A stretch of DNA of 64,000 bases from Chryseobacterium wanjuense (GTDB taxonomy: Bacteria; Bacteroidota; Bacteroidia; Flavobacteriales; Weeksellaceae), in contig NZ_FOIU01000001.1 in NCBI RefSeq assembly GCF_900111495.1, positions 1,364,001 through 1,428,000 of the forward strand. The letters run 5' to 3'. The stretch's first letter is position 1; the number at the start of each line of letters is the position of its first letter. Positions 49,999 through 58,829 of the stretch are shown piece after piece. The notes beneath the pieces were generated by a model. That model saw only the letters and a list, made by a program, of their open reading frames with translations, was not told where the DNA came from and ran no database searches. A program made the translations under genes and the position numbers.

Positions 49999-50026
49999 TA
50001 AAAACATACTAGTTAGTATGTTTTTA
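49999..50026. promoter_or_regulatory. TetR-type operator upstream of the membrane operon
   Basis: The sequence is palindromic with 13-bp arms around GT; its core is ACATACTAGTTAGTATGT. It lies 10 bp after the TetR stop and just upstream of the -7 box at 50030-50037, so a bound repressor would block transcription. The hairpin plus T-run could also end the tetR transcript. Confidence 0.8.
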
Positions 50027-50029
50027 TTT

Positions 50030-50037
50030 TACCTTTG
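50030..50037 (+). promoter_or_regulatory. -7 box of the membrane/rhodanese operon
   Basis: TACCTTTG is an exact TAnnTTTG match, 21 bases before the ATG at 50059. Its -33 region is occupied by the TetR-type palindrome. Confidence 0.75.
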
Positions 50038-50058
50038 TCTTATTCTTAAAAAATAATC

Positions 50059-50517
50059 ATGTATCAAACGCTTACATTTTTACATTCACTGTTTCGATGG
50101 CTGGTTTTATTGAGTTTAGTCTACTCGATTTTCATCGCTTACAAAGGGTATTTTTCGGATAAAAAATTTTCAAAAACTGATGATTCGGTGAGACACTGGA
50201 CGGCGACAATTGCCCATATTCAGCTGATTTTAGGAATAACTTTATACTCTCAAAGTCCTATCATCAGGTATTTCTGGAATAATTTTAATGAAGCTAAGGA
50301 ATCTTTTGATCTTTTATTTTTTGGATTAATTCACATTTTTCTGATGCTGTTTTCGATTGTTTTAATTACCATCGGATCAGCAGTTTCAAAAAGAAAAAAC
50401 ACTGATAAAGAGAAGTTTAAAACGATGCTCATTTATTTTATTATTGCTTTACTTATCATTTTCATTGCGATTCCATGGCCTTTCTCTCCTTTTGCTAACA
50501 GACCTTATTTCAGATAA
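50059..50517 (+). CDS. Four-helix membrane protein, uncharacterised (cytochrome b-like layout)
   Basis: The 152-residue protein has about four transmembrane helices: WLVLLSLVYSIFIAYKGYF, ATIAHIQLILGITLYSQS, FFGLIHIFLMLFSIVLITIG, MLIYFIIALLIIFIAIPWPF. Scattered His residues (HSLFRW, RHWTATIAHIQ, GLIHIF) could bind haem or quinone, but no known motif is present. I do not know its function. It is the first gene of an operon with a DUF3817 protein and a rhodanese, controlled by a TetR-type operator. Confidence 0.85.
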   Translation: MYQTLTFLHSLFRWLVLLSLVYSIFIAYKGYFSDKKFSKTDDSVRHWTATIAHIQLILGITLYSQSPIIRYFWNNFNEAKESFDLLFFGLIHIFLMLFSIVLITIGSAVSKRKNTDKEKFKTMLIYFIIALLIIFIAIPWPFSPFANRPYFR

Positions 50518-50519
50518 TT

Positions 50520-50822
50520 ATGATTGACTTATTTAAAACAAAAATCGGACGCTTACGGATCATTGCAATTCTTGAAGGAATTTCTTTGTTAACCTTAGTA
50601 TTTATCGCCGTCCCAATGAAATACGGATTTGATAATCCTGCTTTCGTGAAGATGATGGGGCCAATTCATGGTTCATTATTCCTGCTGTTTCTATTCAATA
50701 CTTTAAGTGTGGGTGTCGAGCAAAAATGGAAGTTTAAAGAAATAACCTGGAAGGTACTTTTGGCGTGTATTATTCCGTTTGGAACTTTTTATATTGACAG
50801 AAAAATTTTAAATAAACTATGA
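50520..50822 (+). CDS. DUF3817 membrane protein
   Basis: The 100-residue protein has three hydrophobic segments with the DUF3817 motifs GRLRIIAILEGISLLTLVFI, MKYGFDNPAFVKMMGPIHGS and FLLFLFNTLSV, ending in FGTFYIDRKIL. Members are small inner membrane proteins of unknown function. It starts 2 bp after the previous gene and overlaps the rhodanese gene by 4 bp. Confidence 0.9.
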   Translation: MIDLFKTKIGRLRIIAILEGISLLTLVFIAVPMKYGFDNPAFVKMMGPIHGSLFLLFLFNTLSVGVEQKWKFKEITWKVLLACIIPFGTFYIDRKILNKL

Positions 50823-51190
50823 AAAATATAGTGATTTTTTTAGGAATTGTTCTGGTAATTTATGTTGTGTACAGGATTTATAAATACCAGACATTGGATA
50901 ATGGTTTGGACCAGCTCATCAAAAACGGAGCGGTCATTTTAGATGTAAGAACCGAAAAAGAATATGAAACAGGTCATATTGCGGGTTCTCAGAATATTTC
51001 ACTTGGAACAATTAGAGAAAGATATGTAGAACTTGATCCGGATAAGACATACATCACTGTTTGCTCTCATGGACTGAGGAGTGTAAAAGTTGAAAATATT
51101 TTAAAGGAAAAAGGATTCAGAAAAGTCTATAATGGTGGTGCGTGGAGTGATTTGCAGAAAAGCTTTAACCTGAAAGTTTCTGAAAAATAA
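50819..51190 (+). CDS. Membrane-anchored rhodanese-like protein
   Basis: The 123-residue protein begins with one membrane helix (IVIFLGIVLVIYVVYRIY). A rhodanese domain follows: GAVILDVRTEKEYETGHIAG, then the active-site loop VCSHGLRS with the catalytic Cys and YNGGAWSDL. Sulfurtransferase activity on a periplasmic or membrane-surface substrate is likely. It is the third gene of the TetR-controlled operon. Confidence 0.92.
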   Translation: MKNIVIFLGIVLVIYVVYRIYKYQTLDNGLDQLIKNGAVILDVRTEKEYETGHIAGSQNISLGTIRERYVELDPDKTYITVCSHGLRSVKVENILKEKGFRKVYNGGAWSDLQKSFNLKVSEK

Positions 51191-51315
51191 TCACTATTCA
51201 ATTTATTTTTTTAATTAAAATTCTTTTTTGATATTAATATTTTAAGATGGTAGGATTTTTGAATTATTACAGGTAATTCTTTTATTCAAAACCAATCACT
51301 TTAAAATATAATATT

Positions 51316-51825
51316 ATGTCAACAGAAAATCTTACCAATCAGGACGCGATTAAAAAAATTAAGGAATTATCGGAAAATGCAAAAATCTGTATGTTTTGTA
51401 CAGAGCTGGATGTTGTTCCGATCAATTCCCGCCCGATGACGCTTCAGGAAACGGATAACGAAGGAAATCTCTGGTTCATCAGCAGCGACACCAGCAACAA
51501 AAATTTTGAAATTAAAGATGACCGCAGGGTGCAGTTATTTTTTATGAATAATGGTGATTATCAGTATCTTTCAGTGTACGGAGATGCTACTATTTACAAA
51601 GACAGGTCAACTATCGAAGACAAATGGTCACCTATGGCAAAAGCATGGTTTGAGGATGGGAAAGATGACCCGACGGTTTCGATTATCCGTGTAGCGCCGA
51701 AGCAGACGTATTATTGGGATACAAAAGCCGGAAAACTGGTCAGTCTTTTCAATTTTGTAGCCAATGCTGTTACGGGAAATACAACCGATAATTCTGATGG
51801 TGTTGAAGGGAATGCAACGGTTTAG
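51316..51825 (+). CDS. Pyridoxamine 5'-phosphate oxidase-family general stress protein
   Basis: The 169-residue split-barrel protein has NAKICMFCTELDVVPINSRP, LWFISSDTSNKNFEIKDDRR and WFEDGKDDPTVSIIRVAP. These features match the general stress protein 26 group of flavin-binding proteins rather than true PdxH. It may bind FMN or F420 and reduce an unknown compound. It is monocistronic with a hairpin terminator 22 bp after the stop. Confidence 0.92.
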   Translation: MSTENLTNQDAIKKIKELSENAKICMFCTELDVVPINSRPMTLQETDNEGNLWFISSDTSNKNFEIKDDRRVQLFFMNNGDYQYLSVYGDATIYKDRSTIEDKWSPMAKAWFEDGKDDPTVSIIRVAPKQTYYWDTKAGKLVSLFNFVANAVTGNTTDNSDGVEGNATV

Positions 51826-51847
51826 AAAATATTAAATAACAAAATAA

Positions 51848-51878
51848 AAAGCAGTGAAAATTTTTCATTGCTTTTTTT
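51848..51878 (+). terminator. Terminator of the general stress protein gene
   Basis: AAAGCAGTGAAAA pairs with TTTTCATTGCTTT, with one G-U pair, followed by seven T. Confidence 0.85.
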
Positions 51879-51993
51879 ATTTATTTTAAAAGTTTATAAT
51901 TTTAAGTTAAATTAGACTTAATTTTATCATCAATTCATTTCCAAAAAAATTAAGAAATTGAAAACTCCAATTGAGAAACGATTTTGAAAAAAA

Positions 51994-52305
51994 TTAATAA
52001 AGAATCGGTGAATGATTAATTTTTGTCAGCTGTTCATTGATTTCAAAAATTTTGTAAGTCACATCTTCATATCCCCATTGGGAAAGCCTTACCATGTGCT
52101 TTTCGAGATAAATTTCCGCAGATTTTCTATTGTCAAAGAGATAAACCCCTCCTACTTCCTTATTTTTTTCATTTTCAGTCCACATTTTCCATATAAAACC
52201 TGGTTCTTCATTAATACTTTCCGCAAGTGTTTGTAAGTTTTCTGCCATTTCCTTTCCAAAAGGACCCTGATGTTGAAAATCAACATAAAGAATTACTTTC
52301 TCCAT
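51994..52305 (-). CDS. Small monooxygenase-like protein (YdhR-type)
   Basis: The 103-residue protein starts MEKVILYVDFQHQGPFGKEM and continues EEPGFIWKMWTENEKNKEVG and GVYLFDNRKSAEIYLEKH. This is the dimeric alpha-beta barrel fold of YdhR/antibiotic-biosynthesis monooxygenase-like proteins. The start at 52305 was chosen over 52341, which would add a basic stretch without fold. No cofactor motif is expected in this family, and the substrate is unknown. Confidence 0.85.
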   Translation of the reverse strand: MEKVILYVDFQHQGPFGKEMAENLQTLAESINEEPGFIWKMWTENEKNKEVGGVYLFDNRKSAEIYLEKHMVRLSQWGYEDVTYKIFEINEQLTKINHSPILY

Positions 52306-52430
52306 TTTATTTATTTTTGTTGAATATTTTAACTTCTGCATTGCCTATAAACAGGCACTTTTTGTTTAAATATACCAAAAATAAATCACACTATTTTGAT
52401 AATTGTAGCATAAAAAATGTTAAACTTGTC

Positions 52431-53090
52431 TCATGGCATTTCATCGTGAGACATATTAACCGGTTTGGATTGCGGTGAACCTTTTTCCCGAAGCCAGATC
52501 GAAAGAATCACAAGAGAAGCCACTGCCAGAAACTCACTCTGCCAGTTTTGAAACGATTCAAACCAAAATCTGGAATCTGTAATATAGTGTGAAGCGGTAG
52601 TGGTTGGCTTGTTTTTCGAAATCTGTTCTTCGTTGTAATCCTTCAAACTGCCGTAAAAATGTAAGGAAAAGCTTGCTAAAAATAAAAATGCAAAAGCTAA
52701 TGACAAAGAATGCTTATAAATTTTCAACCAAATTCCTCCTTTTTTCACAGGCCATGGAGCGTTGGGATGCGGCTCGGGGTCTTTGTCTACATCTTCTTTT
52801 TCATCCAAAGATTTCGATTCGCTGGAACCCTTCTGTCTCAATGAAATTGTCAGCAAAACATACAGCATCATCTGCAGGAATTCACTTTCCCAGTTTTCAA
52901 AAGTCGCCTGGATAAAATGTCCGCTGTAAACGTATTGTCCCAGACTCAACATGGCTTTTCCGTTTTCGGCAAGCTCTTTATTTTCTGTTTTCCAGCCCGT
53001 TAAAAACTGAGCGGCAAGACAGCAAATCATTAATATCAGCAAAACAATACTTAAGCTGTTGCGATATATAAAACTTGTTTTTTTAGACAT
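52431..53090 (-). CDS. DUF6766 membrane protein with internal duplication
   Basis: The 219-residue protein has about four transmembrane helices in two similar halves. Each half carries the motif E-x-F-x-N-W-x-S-E-F-L: ATFENWESEFLQMMLYVLLT, then ESFQNWQSEFLAVASLVILS, both followed by LR-KGS-x-SK. This is DUF6766, a family of unknown function often found near general stress genes. The start at 53090 (MSKKTSFIYRNSLSIVLL) was chosen over 53123. It sits between a small monooxygenase and an SDR. Confidence 0.88.
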   Translation of the reverse strand: MSKKTSFIYRNSLSIVLLILMICCLAAQFLTGWKTENKELAENGKAMLSLGQYVYSGHFIQATFENWESEFLQMMLYVLLTISLRQKGSSESKSLDEKEDVDKDPEPHPNAPWPVKKGGIWLKIYKHSLSLAFAFLFLASFSLHFYGSLKDYNEEQISKNKPTTTASHYITDSRFWFESFQNWQSEFLAVASLVILSIWLREKGSPQSKPVNMSHDEMP

Positions 53091-53249
53091 CTTGTACTGG
53101 GATTTTAAGTTTATTTTTTGCATTTCAGATACTGAATATGACTTGTGGTTCCGAATCTAATGTTCGAAGCTTCAACGATATATTTTTCCCTGATTGCTGC
53201 AGTTTCAAGACAGTTGAAATATCCGTAAAAGTTTGATGTTTAATTTCTT

Positions 53250-54002
53250 TTATCCATTGACGATCAGGCCTCCGTTGGGATGGAAAACTTGCCCTGTAAT
53301 CTGGGCAGCATCATCGCTTACCAAAAAAAGAAAGCTGGTGGCCACTTCTTCCGGTGAGGCGTTTCGTTCCAAAGGTGGTTTGTTTTCATCTTCTTCTTTT
53401 TCTCCAAAAGTTTTCTCGGTTAAAGGTGTTGCTACAGGTCCCGGAGCTACGGCGTTGATGCGGATTCCTTTGGGTTTTGCCTGTAAGGCCAATGATCTTG
53501 TGAAAGAAACAATGGCACCTTTTGTCGCGGAATAATCCAATAATTCCGGATGTCCCTGATAGGCTACTGCAGACGTTGTATTGACGATGGAACTTCCCTC
53601 TTTTAAATAAGGAAAAACAATTTTCGTTAACAAAATCATCCCTACAATATTGGAATCAAAGGTTTTTCTGATGTTCTTTTCCTCAAGATTTTCAATATTA
53701 TCGGAAGGAAACTGCATTCCGGCGTTGTTAATTAAAATATCAATTCCTCCGAATTCGGAAGCTGTTTGTTTGGCAGTTTCTTCGCAGAATTCATAATCAT
53801 TAATATCACCCTTGAAAATAATGCATTTTTTTCCGAGATTTTCAATTTCAGATTTAGTTTCTTCGGCATCATCGGTGTTGGAGTGATATATAATGGCAAT
53901 ATTAGCTCCATGACGTGCAAAAAGTAAAGCTACGGCCTTACCTATTCCACTGTCTGCTCCGGTAATGAGAACGGATTTGTTTTCTAATTTTAATTTTCCC
54001 AT
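53250..54002 (-). CDS. SDR oxidoreductase (general stress YdaD/YhdF-like)
   Basis: The 250-residue protein has the cofactor motif TGADSGIGKAVALLFARHGA, DILINNAGMQ, NTTSAVAYQGHP and YSATKGAIVSFTRSLA, followed by PGPVATPLTEKTFG. It matches the stress-induced short-chain dehydrogenases of the YdaD/glucose-1-dehydrogenase-like group. The YSATKG variant of YxxxK carries the catalytic Tyr and Lys. It lies upstream of the DUF6766 gene on the same strand, with 159 bp between, and close to catalase and CinA genes. Confidence 0.92.
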   Translation of the reverse strand: MGKLKLENKSVLITGADSGIGKAVALLFARHGANIAIIYHSNTDDAEETKSEIENLGKKCIIFKGDINDYEFCEETAKQTASEFGGIDILINNAGMQFPSDNIENLEEKNIRKTFDSNIVGMILLTKIVFPYLKEGSSIVNTTSAVAYQGHPELLDYSATKGAIVSFTRSLALQAKPKGIRINAVAPGPVATPLTEKTFGEKEEDENKPPLERNASPEEVATSFLFLVSDDAAQITGQVFHPNGGLIVNG

Positions 54003-54057
54003 AATTAAAACTACTTTTTATAACTTAATATATTGTTTTCTGAGTATCTGCTAAGTT

Positions 54058-54558
54058 TTATTTTAAAATTAATAACTGGTTAATTTCGCTTTTGAAGCAC
54101 CCCAGAATGAATTCTGTATAATACAATTGAGCATTCAGAGCTTGGGTTTTTGGGTGTAATTCCAATTTTTTGGTCATAATAATTTCCCCTTTGTAGGCAA
54201 AAGAGAAATACGCGAAAATCTTGTAAGAAGAATTCCTGATGGGTGTGCAATAGCCTGTTGTGGCAATCGACCAGTCGGATTCGAAGAGCTGGGCTACATT
54301 TAAAGCCATGGTTTCCACGATATTTTCTGAAACGCAGTCGCATTCTTCTGCTTCCGCTTTATTTACATTTAATAATCTGACTTTTTCGGGTAACGTATAG
54401 GCCGTCATACCTCCTTTATAAAACAAAGAAGCATTGGGCATTTGTGAAAAAGCAAGCTGCAAACAGCCTGAAGTTACACTTTCTACTACTGAAATCGTTT
54501 CGCCTGTTGTTAATAATGACTGGCTGATGTATTCTAGAAGGTTTTTTTGAAATTCCAT
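54058..54558 (-). CDS. CinA C-terminal domain protein (PncC-like)
   Basis: The 166-residue protein has the PncC/CinA domain opening VESVTSGCLQLAFSQMPNAS, FYKGGMTAYTLPEKVRLLNV and SIATTGYCTP. The family hydrolyses nicotinamide mononucleotide to nicotinate mononucleotide, but the usual TGG in the SxTGGL motif is SGC here, so activity is uncertain. The ATG at 54558 was chosen; the longer frame reaches back into the catalase gene. It lies 47 bp after catalase and is probably co-transcribed with it. Confidence 0.82.
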   Translation of the reverse strand: MEFQKNLLEYISQSLLTTGETISVVESVTSGCLQLAFSQMPNASLFYKGGMTAYTLPEKVRLLNVNKAEAEECDCVSENIVETMALNVAQLFESDWSIATTGYCTPIRNSSYKIFAYFSFAYKGEIIMTKKLELHPKTQALNAQLYYTEFILGCFKSEINQLLILK

Positions 54559-54604
54559 AATTAAAAAATTTAGTGTGGTGTGAGGGGTTATTTTAAGTTT
54601 TAGT

Positions 54605-56746
54605 TTAATTCTGAGCATTTCTTTCGAGTTCCAATTCCCAGACTCTGTGTTTGGCTATTGCTTCAATAAATTTCTCAGGACTTTTTTTGTTTTCCCACGT
54701 AATGATGGCGGGATCTTCATGTTTCTTTAATCCGACATTACTGCTCATGTAGAGAGCTTCTGTTCCGTCGCCGAAATAGATGGCTTTACAATGTTTATAA
54801 GCTTCATTAATAAAACGCAATACAAGAGGTTTGTTTTCCGGAGTCAGCAATTCTTTGGTAGAATCTTCGCCTGTTCCGATGAATAAAGCATCAAAACAAA
54901 CACTTGCCGTACTGCTCAAAGAATGTTTCGGAGTTAAAGATGATCCGTCGCTTGTCTTTACCGGAGCTAAACTTGGTGCGATGATTTCCACAACAGCGCC
55001 TTCTGCTTCCAGTTTTAATTTTAAATCATTTACAGCTTCTGCATCTACTCCATTACCCATAATAAAACCGATTTTTCTTCCCAGGATGGTATCTTTAACG
55101 GTATTCTGCATGCTCAAAGCTTTTGAGATTTTTGTATTGGGCTCTCTTTCCTCGCTTTGTAAGTCAGCAGGATTGGCATCTGCGGGAATGCTTTGATTAG
55201 GAAATTCCAATTCCTTTACCGTAACACCGATTTTTTCTGCCACTCTCCATGCTAAAGATTTATCAATGAATGCCAATTGCCCTACCACTCTTTCTCTTAT
55301 AGCAGGAATAGTCACTTTTGACAATTCGAATATCAAGGCATTTTGAAGATGTATTTTTTCCGGTGTCGACTGGCTGTTGTAGAATAATTTTGCCTGAGAA
55401 TAGTGATCTACGAAACTTCTGCTTCTTTCTCTCACTTTTGCGCCTGAAACTCTGGCTTCCTGGGATGCAAAACCACCCTCTGACATCATCGCCTGGAAAG
55501 GACATCCGCCGCCGATGGAGTTTGGCTCGTAGCTTACTTTTCCTTTGGGGATCTGTTGTCTCATGTATCCGTCGCGCTGGTTGTTGTGAACCGTGTTTAC
55601 GGATCTGTTGATCGGAATTTCATGGAAATTTGGCCCGCCCAGTCTTATCAGCTGAGTATCTGTATAGGAAAATAGTCTTCCCTGCAGCAGCGGATCGTTG
55701 GTGAAATCGATTCCGGGAACGATATGTCCGGGATGGAAAGCCACCTGCTCTGTTTCTGCAAAAAAGTTTTCAGGATTTTTATTTAAAGTTAATGTTCCTA
55801 CAAGCTGTACCGGAACTTCTTCTTCAGGGACGATTTTTGTAGGATCGAGAAGATCAAAATCATATTTGTCTTCATCTTCTTCAGGGATCAGCTGTACACC
55901 GAAATCCCATTCAGGGAATATTCCATTTTCGATGGATTCCCAAAGATCTCTTTTGTGAAAATCAGGATCTACCCCCGAAATTCTCTGCGCTTCATCCCAA
56001 GCTACGGAATGGACGCCTAGTTTTGGTTTAAAATGAAACTTTACAAAATGTGCTTTTCCTTCATCATTAATAAATTTAAAAGAGTGAACTCCAAATCCTT
56101 CCATTCTGCTGAAACTTCTGGGAATAGCCCTATCGCTCATCAGCCACATGATCATGTGCATACTTTCAGGCATCAGTGAAATGAAATCCCAAAAAGTATC
56201 GTGAGCAGAGGCAGCTTGTGGAATTTCGTTGTGTGGTTCAGGCTTTACGGCATGTACAAGATCCGGGAACTTCATGGCATCCTGAATAAAAAATACGGGC
56301 ATATTGTTTCCTACAAGGTCATAATTTCCTTCATCGGTGTAAAATTTTATTGCAAATCCTCTTACATCTCTCGCAAGATCGGTACTTCCCCTGTTTCCTG
56401 CAACGGTTGAAAACCTTACAAAAACAGGTGTTTCTTTTCCTACTTCCGTTAAGAATTTTGCTTTTGTATATTTGGCCAGGCTTTTATTTAGTTTAAAAAC
56501 ACCATGTGCTCCGGAACCTCTTGCGTGTACTACCCTTTCAGGAATTCTTTCATGGTCGAAATGGGTGATTTTTTCTCTTAAAATAAAGTCTTCCAGTAAG
56601 GTCGGTCCTCTGTCTCCGGCTTTTAAGGAATCCTGGTTGTTATTAATCTTAAGACCTTGATTGGTAGTAAGCTTTTCCTGATCGTTGGAAGTGCTGTGCG
56701 ATTCAAGCTGATCCAGCTTTTTGTTGGTTTTCTTAGGGGCTTTCAT
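54605..56746 (-). CDS. katE: Large-subunit catalase (HPII/KatE type, clade II)
   Basis: The 713-residue protein has the catalase core with the catalytic His in ARGSGAHGVFKL, the Asn region GNNMPVFFIQDAMKFPDLVH and the haem-ligand Tyr in GRLFSYTDTQLIRLG. A C-terminal flavodoxin-like domain (from about residue 560, GRKIGFIMGNGVDAEAVNDL) places it in clade II with E. coli KatE. It decomposes hydrogen peroxide in the cytoplasm. A Crp/Fnr-type site and an exact -7 box lie 250 and 217 bp upstream, giving a long leader of about 210 bases. Confidence 0.96.
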   Translation of the reverse strand: MKAPKKTNKKLDQLESHSTSNDQEKLTTNQGLKINNNQDSLKAGDRGPTLLEDFILREKITHFDHERIPERVVHARGSGAHGVFKLNKSLAKYTKAKFLTEVGKETPVFVRFSTVAGNRGSTDLARDVRGFAIKFYTDEGNYDLVGNNMPVFFIQDAMKFPDLVHAVKPEPHNEIPQAASAHDTFWDFISLMPESMHMIMWLMSDRAIPRSFSRMEGFGVHSFKFINDEGKAHFVKFHFKPKLGVHSVAWDEAQRISGVDPDFHKRDLWESIENGIFPEWDFGVQLIPEEDEDKYDFDLLDPTKIVPEEEVPVQLVGTLTLNKNPENFFAETEQVAFHPGHIVPGIDFTNDPLLQGRLFSYTDTQLIRLGGPNFHEIPINRSVNTVHNNQRDGYMRQQIPKGKVSYEPNSIGGGCPFQAMMSEGGFASQEARVSGAKVRERSRSFVDHYSQAKLFYNSQSTPEKIHLQNALIFELSKVTIPAIRERVVGQLAFIDKSLAWRVAEKIGVTVKELEFPNQSIPADANPADLQSEEREPNTKISKALSMQNTVKDTILGRKIGFIMGNGVDAEAVNDLKLKLEAEGAVVEIIAPSLAPVKTSDGSSLTPKHSLSSTASVCFDALFIGTGEDSTKELLTPENKPLVLRFINEAYKHCKAIYFGDGTEALYMSSNVGLKKHEDPAIITWENKKSPEKFIEAIAKHRVWELELERNAQN

Positions 56747-56962
56747 AGTTCTAATATTTTAGTGGTTGGGTTATTTAAATGGTTCAAATAAAAAATTATG
56801 CTGATAAGTAAATTAATTAATATTTAGTGATAGTATTTCCAGCTGTGACTAGTATTAGACAGCAATAAATTGATATTAAAACTTGAATTTTTTTTTAAAG
56901 CTAAAAAGCTTATTGTGTTTCCTCGGTCTGAGGTTTATGGGAACATGGATAATTTGTCACCT

Positions 56963-56970
56963 CAAATATA
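56963..56970 (-). promoter_or_regulatory. -7 box of the catalase transcript
   Basis: TATATTTG on the minus strand is an exact match, beginning 22 bp downstream of the Crp/Fnr-type site at 56993-57008. It leaves a leader of about 210 bases to the catalase ATG, with no obvious frame in it. Confidence 0.6.
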
Positions 56971-56992
56971 TGCCTTAAAGCGTCTACTTTCT

Positions 56993-57008
56993 TATGACCC
57001 AAGTCATG
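56993..57008. promoter_or_regulatory. Crp/Fnr-type palindromic site (copy 3 of 4)
   Basis: TATGACCCAAGTCATG fits TATGAYYNNRRTCATR. It lies just after the first Crp/Fnr gene and upstream of catalase, 22 bp before an exact -7 box on the minus strand. Confidence 0.7.
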
Positions 57009-57018
57009 TTGATTAATA

Positions 57019-57633
57019 TTAATATAAAATTTTCCGGTTTTCAATCTTAAGATTACCTTCTTTTTCCATTTTTTTTAAGGCTCTGATTACAGTTTCCACT
57101 CGTAAGCCTGTCAAATTCGCAATCTGTTGTCTTGTAAGCTCCACCTGAAAGCATTGCCCGCAATCGCCATCGTGATAACTTTTAAGGTAATCCAGCAATC
57201 CTTTCAACCTTAAAGCAGGATTTTGAGAAGACATACTTTGCAGCATAATTGCCTTGAAATAAAGTTTTTGCGAAAGACATGCATTCATTTCCAGTGAAAC
57301 ATGCGGATGTTTTTCCAGCATGTCCATAAAACTGCTTTTGGGAAGCCTGATGATTTCGCATGTGCTAAGACATACCGCGTTCATCACATAAAATTTTTCT
57401 AAAAAAAGCATGGAATCTCCAAAACTCTGGTGTTCTCCCAAAATATTATGAATAAATTCTTTGCCTTCTTCATTGTAATTGTTGAGCTTTAGCTTCCCCT
57501 TTAGAATTTGATAATAATAAACCACATGATCTCCTTCTCTATAGATCAACTCGCCAGGTTGATATGTTTTTACTTCTGCACCGAAAGAATACAAAAGTTC
57601 AGGCTCAATATTCATACAGCTTATTGTTTTCAT
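57019..57633 (-). CDS. Crp/Fnr-family regulator 1
   Basis: The 204-residue protein has a cNMP-binding-like beta-roll (about 15-120; PGELIYREGDHVVYYYQILK, then EFIHNILGEHQSFGDSML) and a winged helix ending LTRQQIANLTGLRVETVIRA. The recognition helix keeps the Glu and Arg (VETVIR) that in FNR and CRP read TGA/TCA half-sites. The FNR-type iron-sulfur cysteine cluster is not obvious, although several Cys are present (CMNIEP, CLSTCE, DCGQC). It is one of two adjacent paralogues and is a candidate activator of the catalase just downstream. Confidence 0.92.
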   Translation of the reverse strand: MKTISCMNIEPELLYSFGAEVKTYQPGELIYREGDHVVYYYQILKGKLKLNNYNEEGKEFIHNILGEHQSFGDSMLFLEKFYVMNAVCLSTCEIIRLPKSSFMDMLEKHPHVSLEMNACLSQKLYFKAIMLQSMSSQNPALRLKGLLDYLKSYHDGDCGQCFQVELTRQQIANLTGLRVETVIRALKKMEKEGNLKIENRKILY

Positions 57634-57679
57634 GCTTAGTAAAAGTTTTAATAAAATTGGAAAATTTGATATTGATTTT

Positions 57680-58276
57680 TTAATATAAAATTTTACGATC
57701 TTTAATTTTTAATATTTTATTTCTTTCCATTACTTTAATGGTTCTTATTGCAGTTTCTACGCAAAGGCCTGTAAGACCTGCCATTTGCTGCCTTGTGAGT
57801 GGAACCAGAAAAGAATATGGCGCTTGTTCTTTTTGAAAGCTTTTAAGGTAATCCATTAATGTTTTTAATTTTGAAACAGGATTGTGAGTATTCAAATTCT
57901 GTTTCATTACCAAGGCGTAGTAAATTCTTTGTGAAAGAAATGTGTTGATATCGCGGGATATTTCCGGATATAGTTTCAGAAGATCCAAAAAAATATGCCT
58001 TGGAAGCCTGAGAATTTCACAATTGGTGATAGCAATTGCGTTCATTGGATAAGGTTTGTTTATAAAAAGCATCGATTCGCCGATACTCTGTCCGGCTTCT
58101 AATAAAGTCTGGATGCTTTCCTTCCCATCTTTGTTGTAGTTGTTCAGTTTTACGTCTCCGGTAATGATCTGATAATAATAATTAGCAGGATCTCCTTCAC
58201 TGAAAATGATCTCAGTGGGTTTATAGGTTTTTATACTTGCTCCTACTGAATGCAAAATTTCTTCTTTGATAACCAT
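57680..58276 (-). CDS. Crp/Fnr-family regulator 2
   Basis: The 198-residue paralogue lies 46 bp upstream of regulator 1 on the same strand and has the same layout: PTEIIFSEGDPANYYYQIIT in the sensor roll and LTRQQMAGLTGLCVETAIRT in the recognition helix, again with Glu and Arg at the TGA-reading positions. Both end in RKILY. It lacks the FNR-like cysteine set, so it does not look like a classical oxygen sensor. Duplicate regulators may sense different signals yet bind the same site. Confidence 0.92.
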   Translation of the reverse strand: MVIKEEILHSVGASIKTYKPTEIIFSEGDPANYYYQIITGDVKLNNYNKDGKESIQTLLEAGQSIGESMLFINKPYPMNAIAITNCEILRLPRHIFLDLLKLYPEISRDINTFLSQRIYYALVMKQNLNTHNPVSKLKTLMDYLKSFQKEQAPYSFLVPLTRQQMAGLTGLCVETAIRTIKVMERNKILKIKDRKILY

Positions 58277-58599
58277 AAATAGTTGTTTTAATGTTAGTAA
58301 TGTTTAGCATCTTATTAGAAAAAATTGGGCACTACGTTTTATTATATACAAATATTGAACCTTGTTGATTTCTTAAAATGTTAAATTATGTTAATTCTAT
58401 TATTGATTTTTATCTTTTGTCCGTTATTTTTTTGATTTTCAATATAAATTATTAAGAAAGATTATTTTTATTAATTTATATTTACCTCTGAAATAAAAAT
58501 AAGATTTACCAATTAAAAAATCTGAAAAATCTGGTAACGGAAATGAAAATGAAACCCGCTTTTTTCTAAACGGGTTTTGTAAATCTATGACGTGTAAAT
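58277..58599. other. AT-rich gap upstream of Crp/Fnr regulator 2
   Basis: This 323-bp gap holds the promoter of regulator 2 (a near -7 box AATATTTG near 58347 on the minus strand) and the terminator of the small lipoprotein gene (58552-58577). I see no gene. Confidence 0.45.
58552..58577 (-). terminator. Terminator of the small lipoprotein gene
   Basis: AAACCCG (58552-58558) pairs with CGGGTTT (58571-58577); it lies 23 bp after the lipoprotein stop on the minus strand. Confidence 0.75.
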
Positions 58600-58803
58600 T
58601 TATTTTGTAACTTTAGTGGTATCCGCAGTATCTGTACGGTTTGTTGCTGTACTGTCTACTGAGATTGTATCGGCCGGAACCGGTGCTATTGTACTGTCTG
58701 CAACTATCGTTGTGTCAGATGCCGAAGTGGTGGAGGTATCTGCACTTTTCTTACAACTCAGGACTATAAATCCGAGTATCGTGAGTGTTAATACATATTT
58801 CAT
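58600..58803 (-). CDS. Small lipoprotein, Ser/Thr/Asp-rich, under Crp/Fnr-type control
   Basis: The 67-residue protein has a lipoprotein signal ending in IVLSC, so the mature protein is about 50 residues starting CKKSADTSTTSASDTT. The tail is almost all Thr, Ser, Asp, Ala and Val and is probably unstructured. No family is recognised. A Crp/Fnr-type site (58860-58875) and an exact -7 box TACATTTG (58830-58837) precede it with class II spacing, and a terminator follows, so it is a monocistronic stress-type gene. Confidence 0.85.
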   Translation of the reverse strand: MKYVLTLTILGFIVLSCKKSADTSTTSASDTTIVADSTIAPVPADTISVDSTATNRTDTADTTKVTK

Positions 58804-58829
58804 AACTTTATATTTTATTGGTGTTATTT

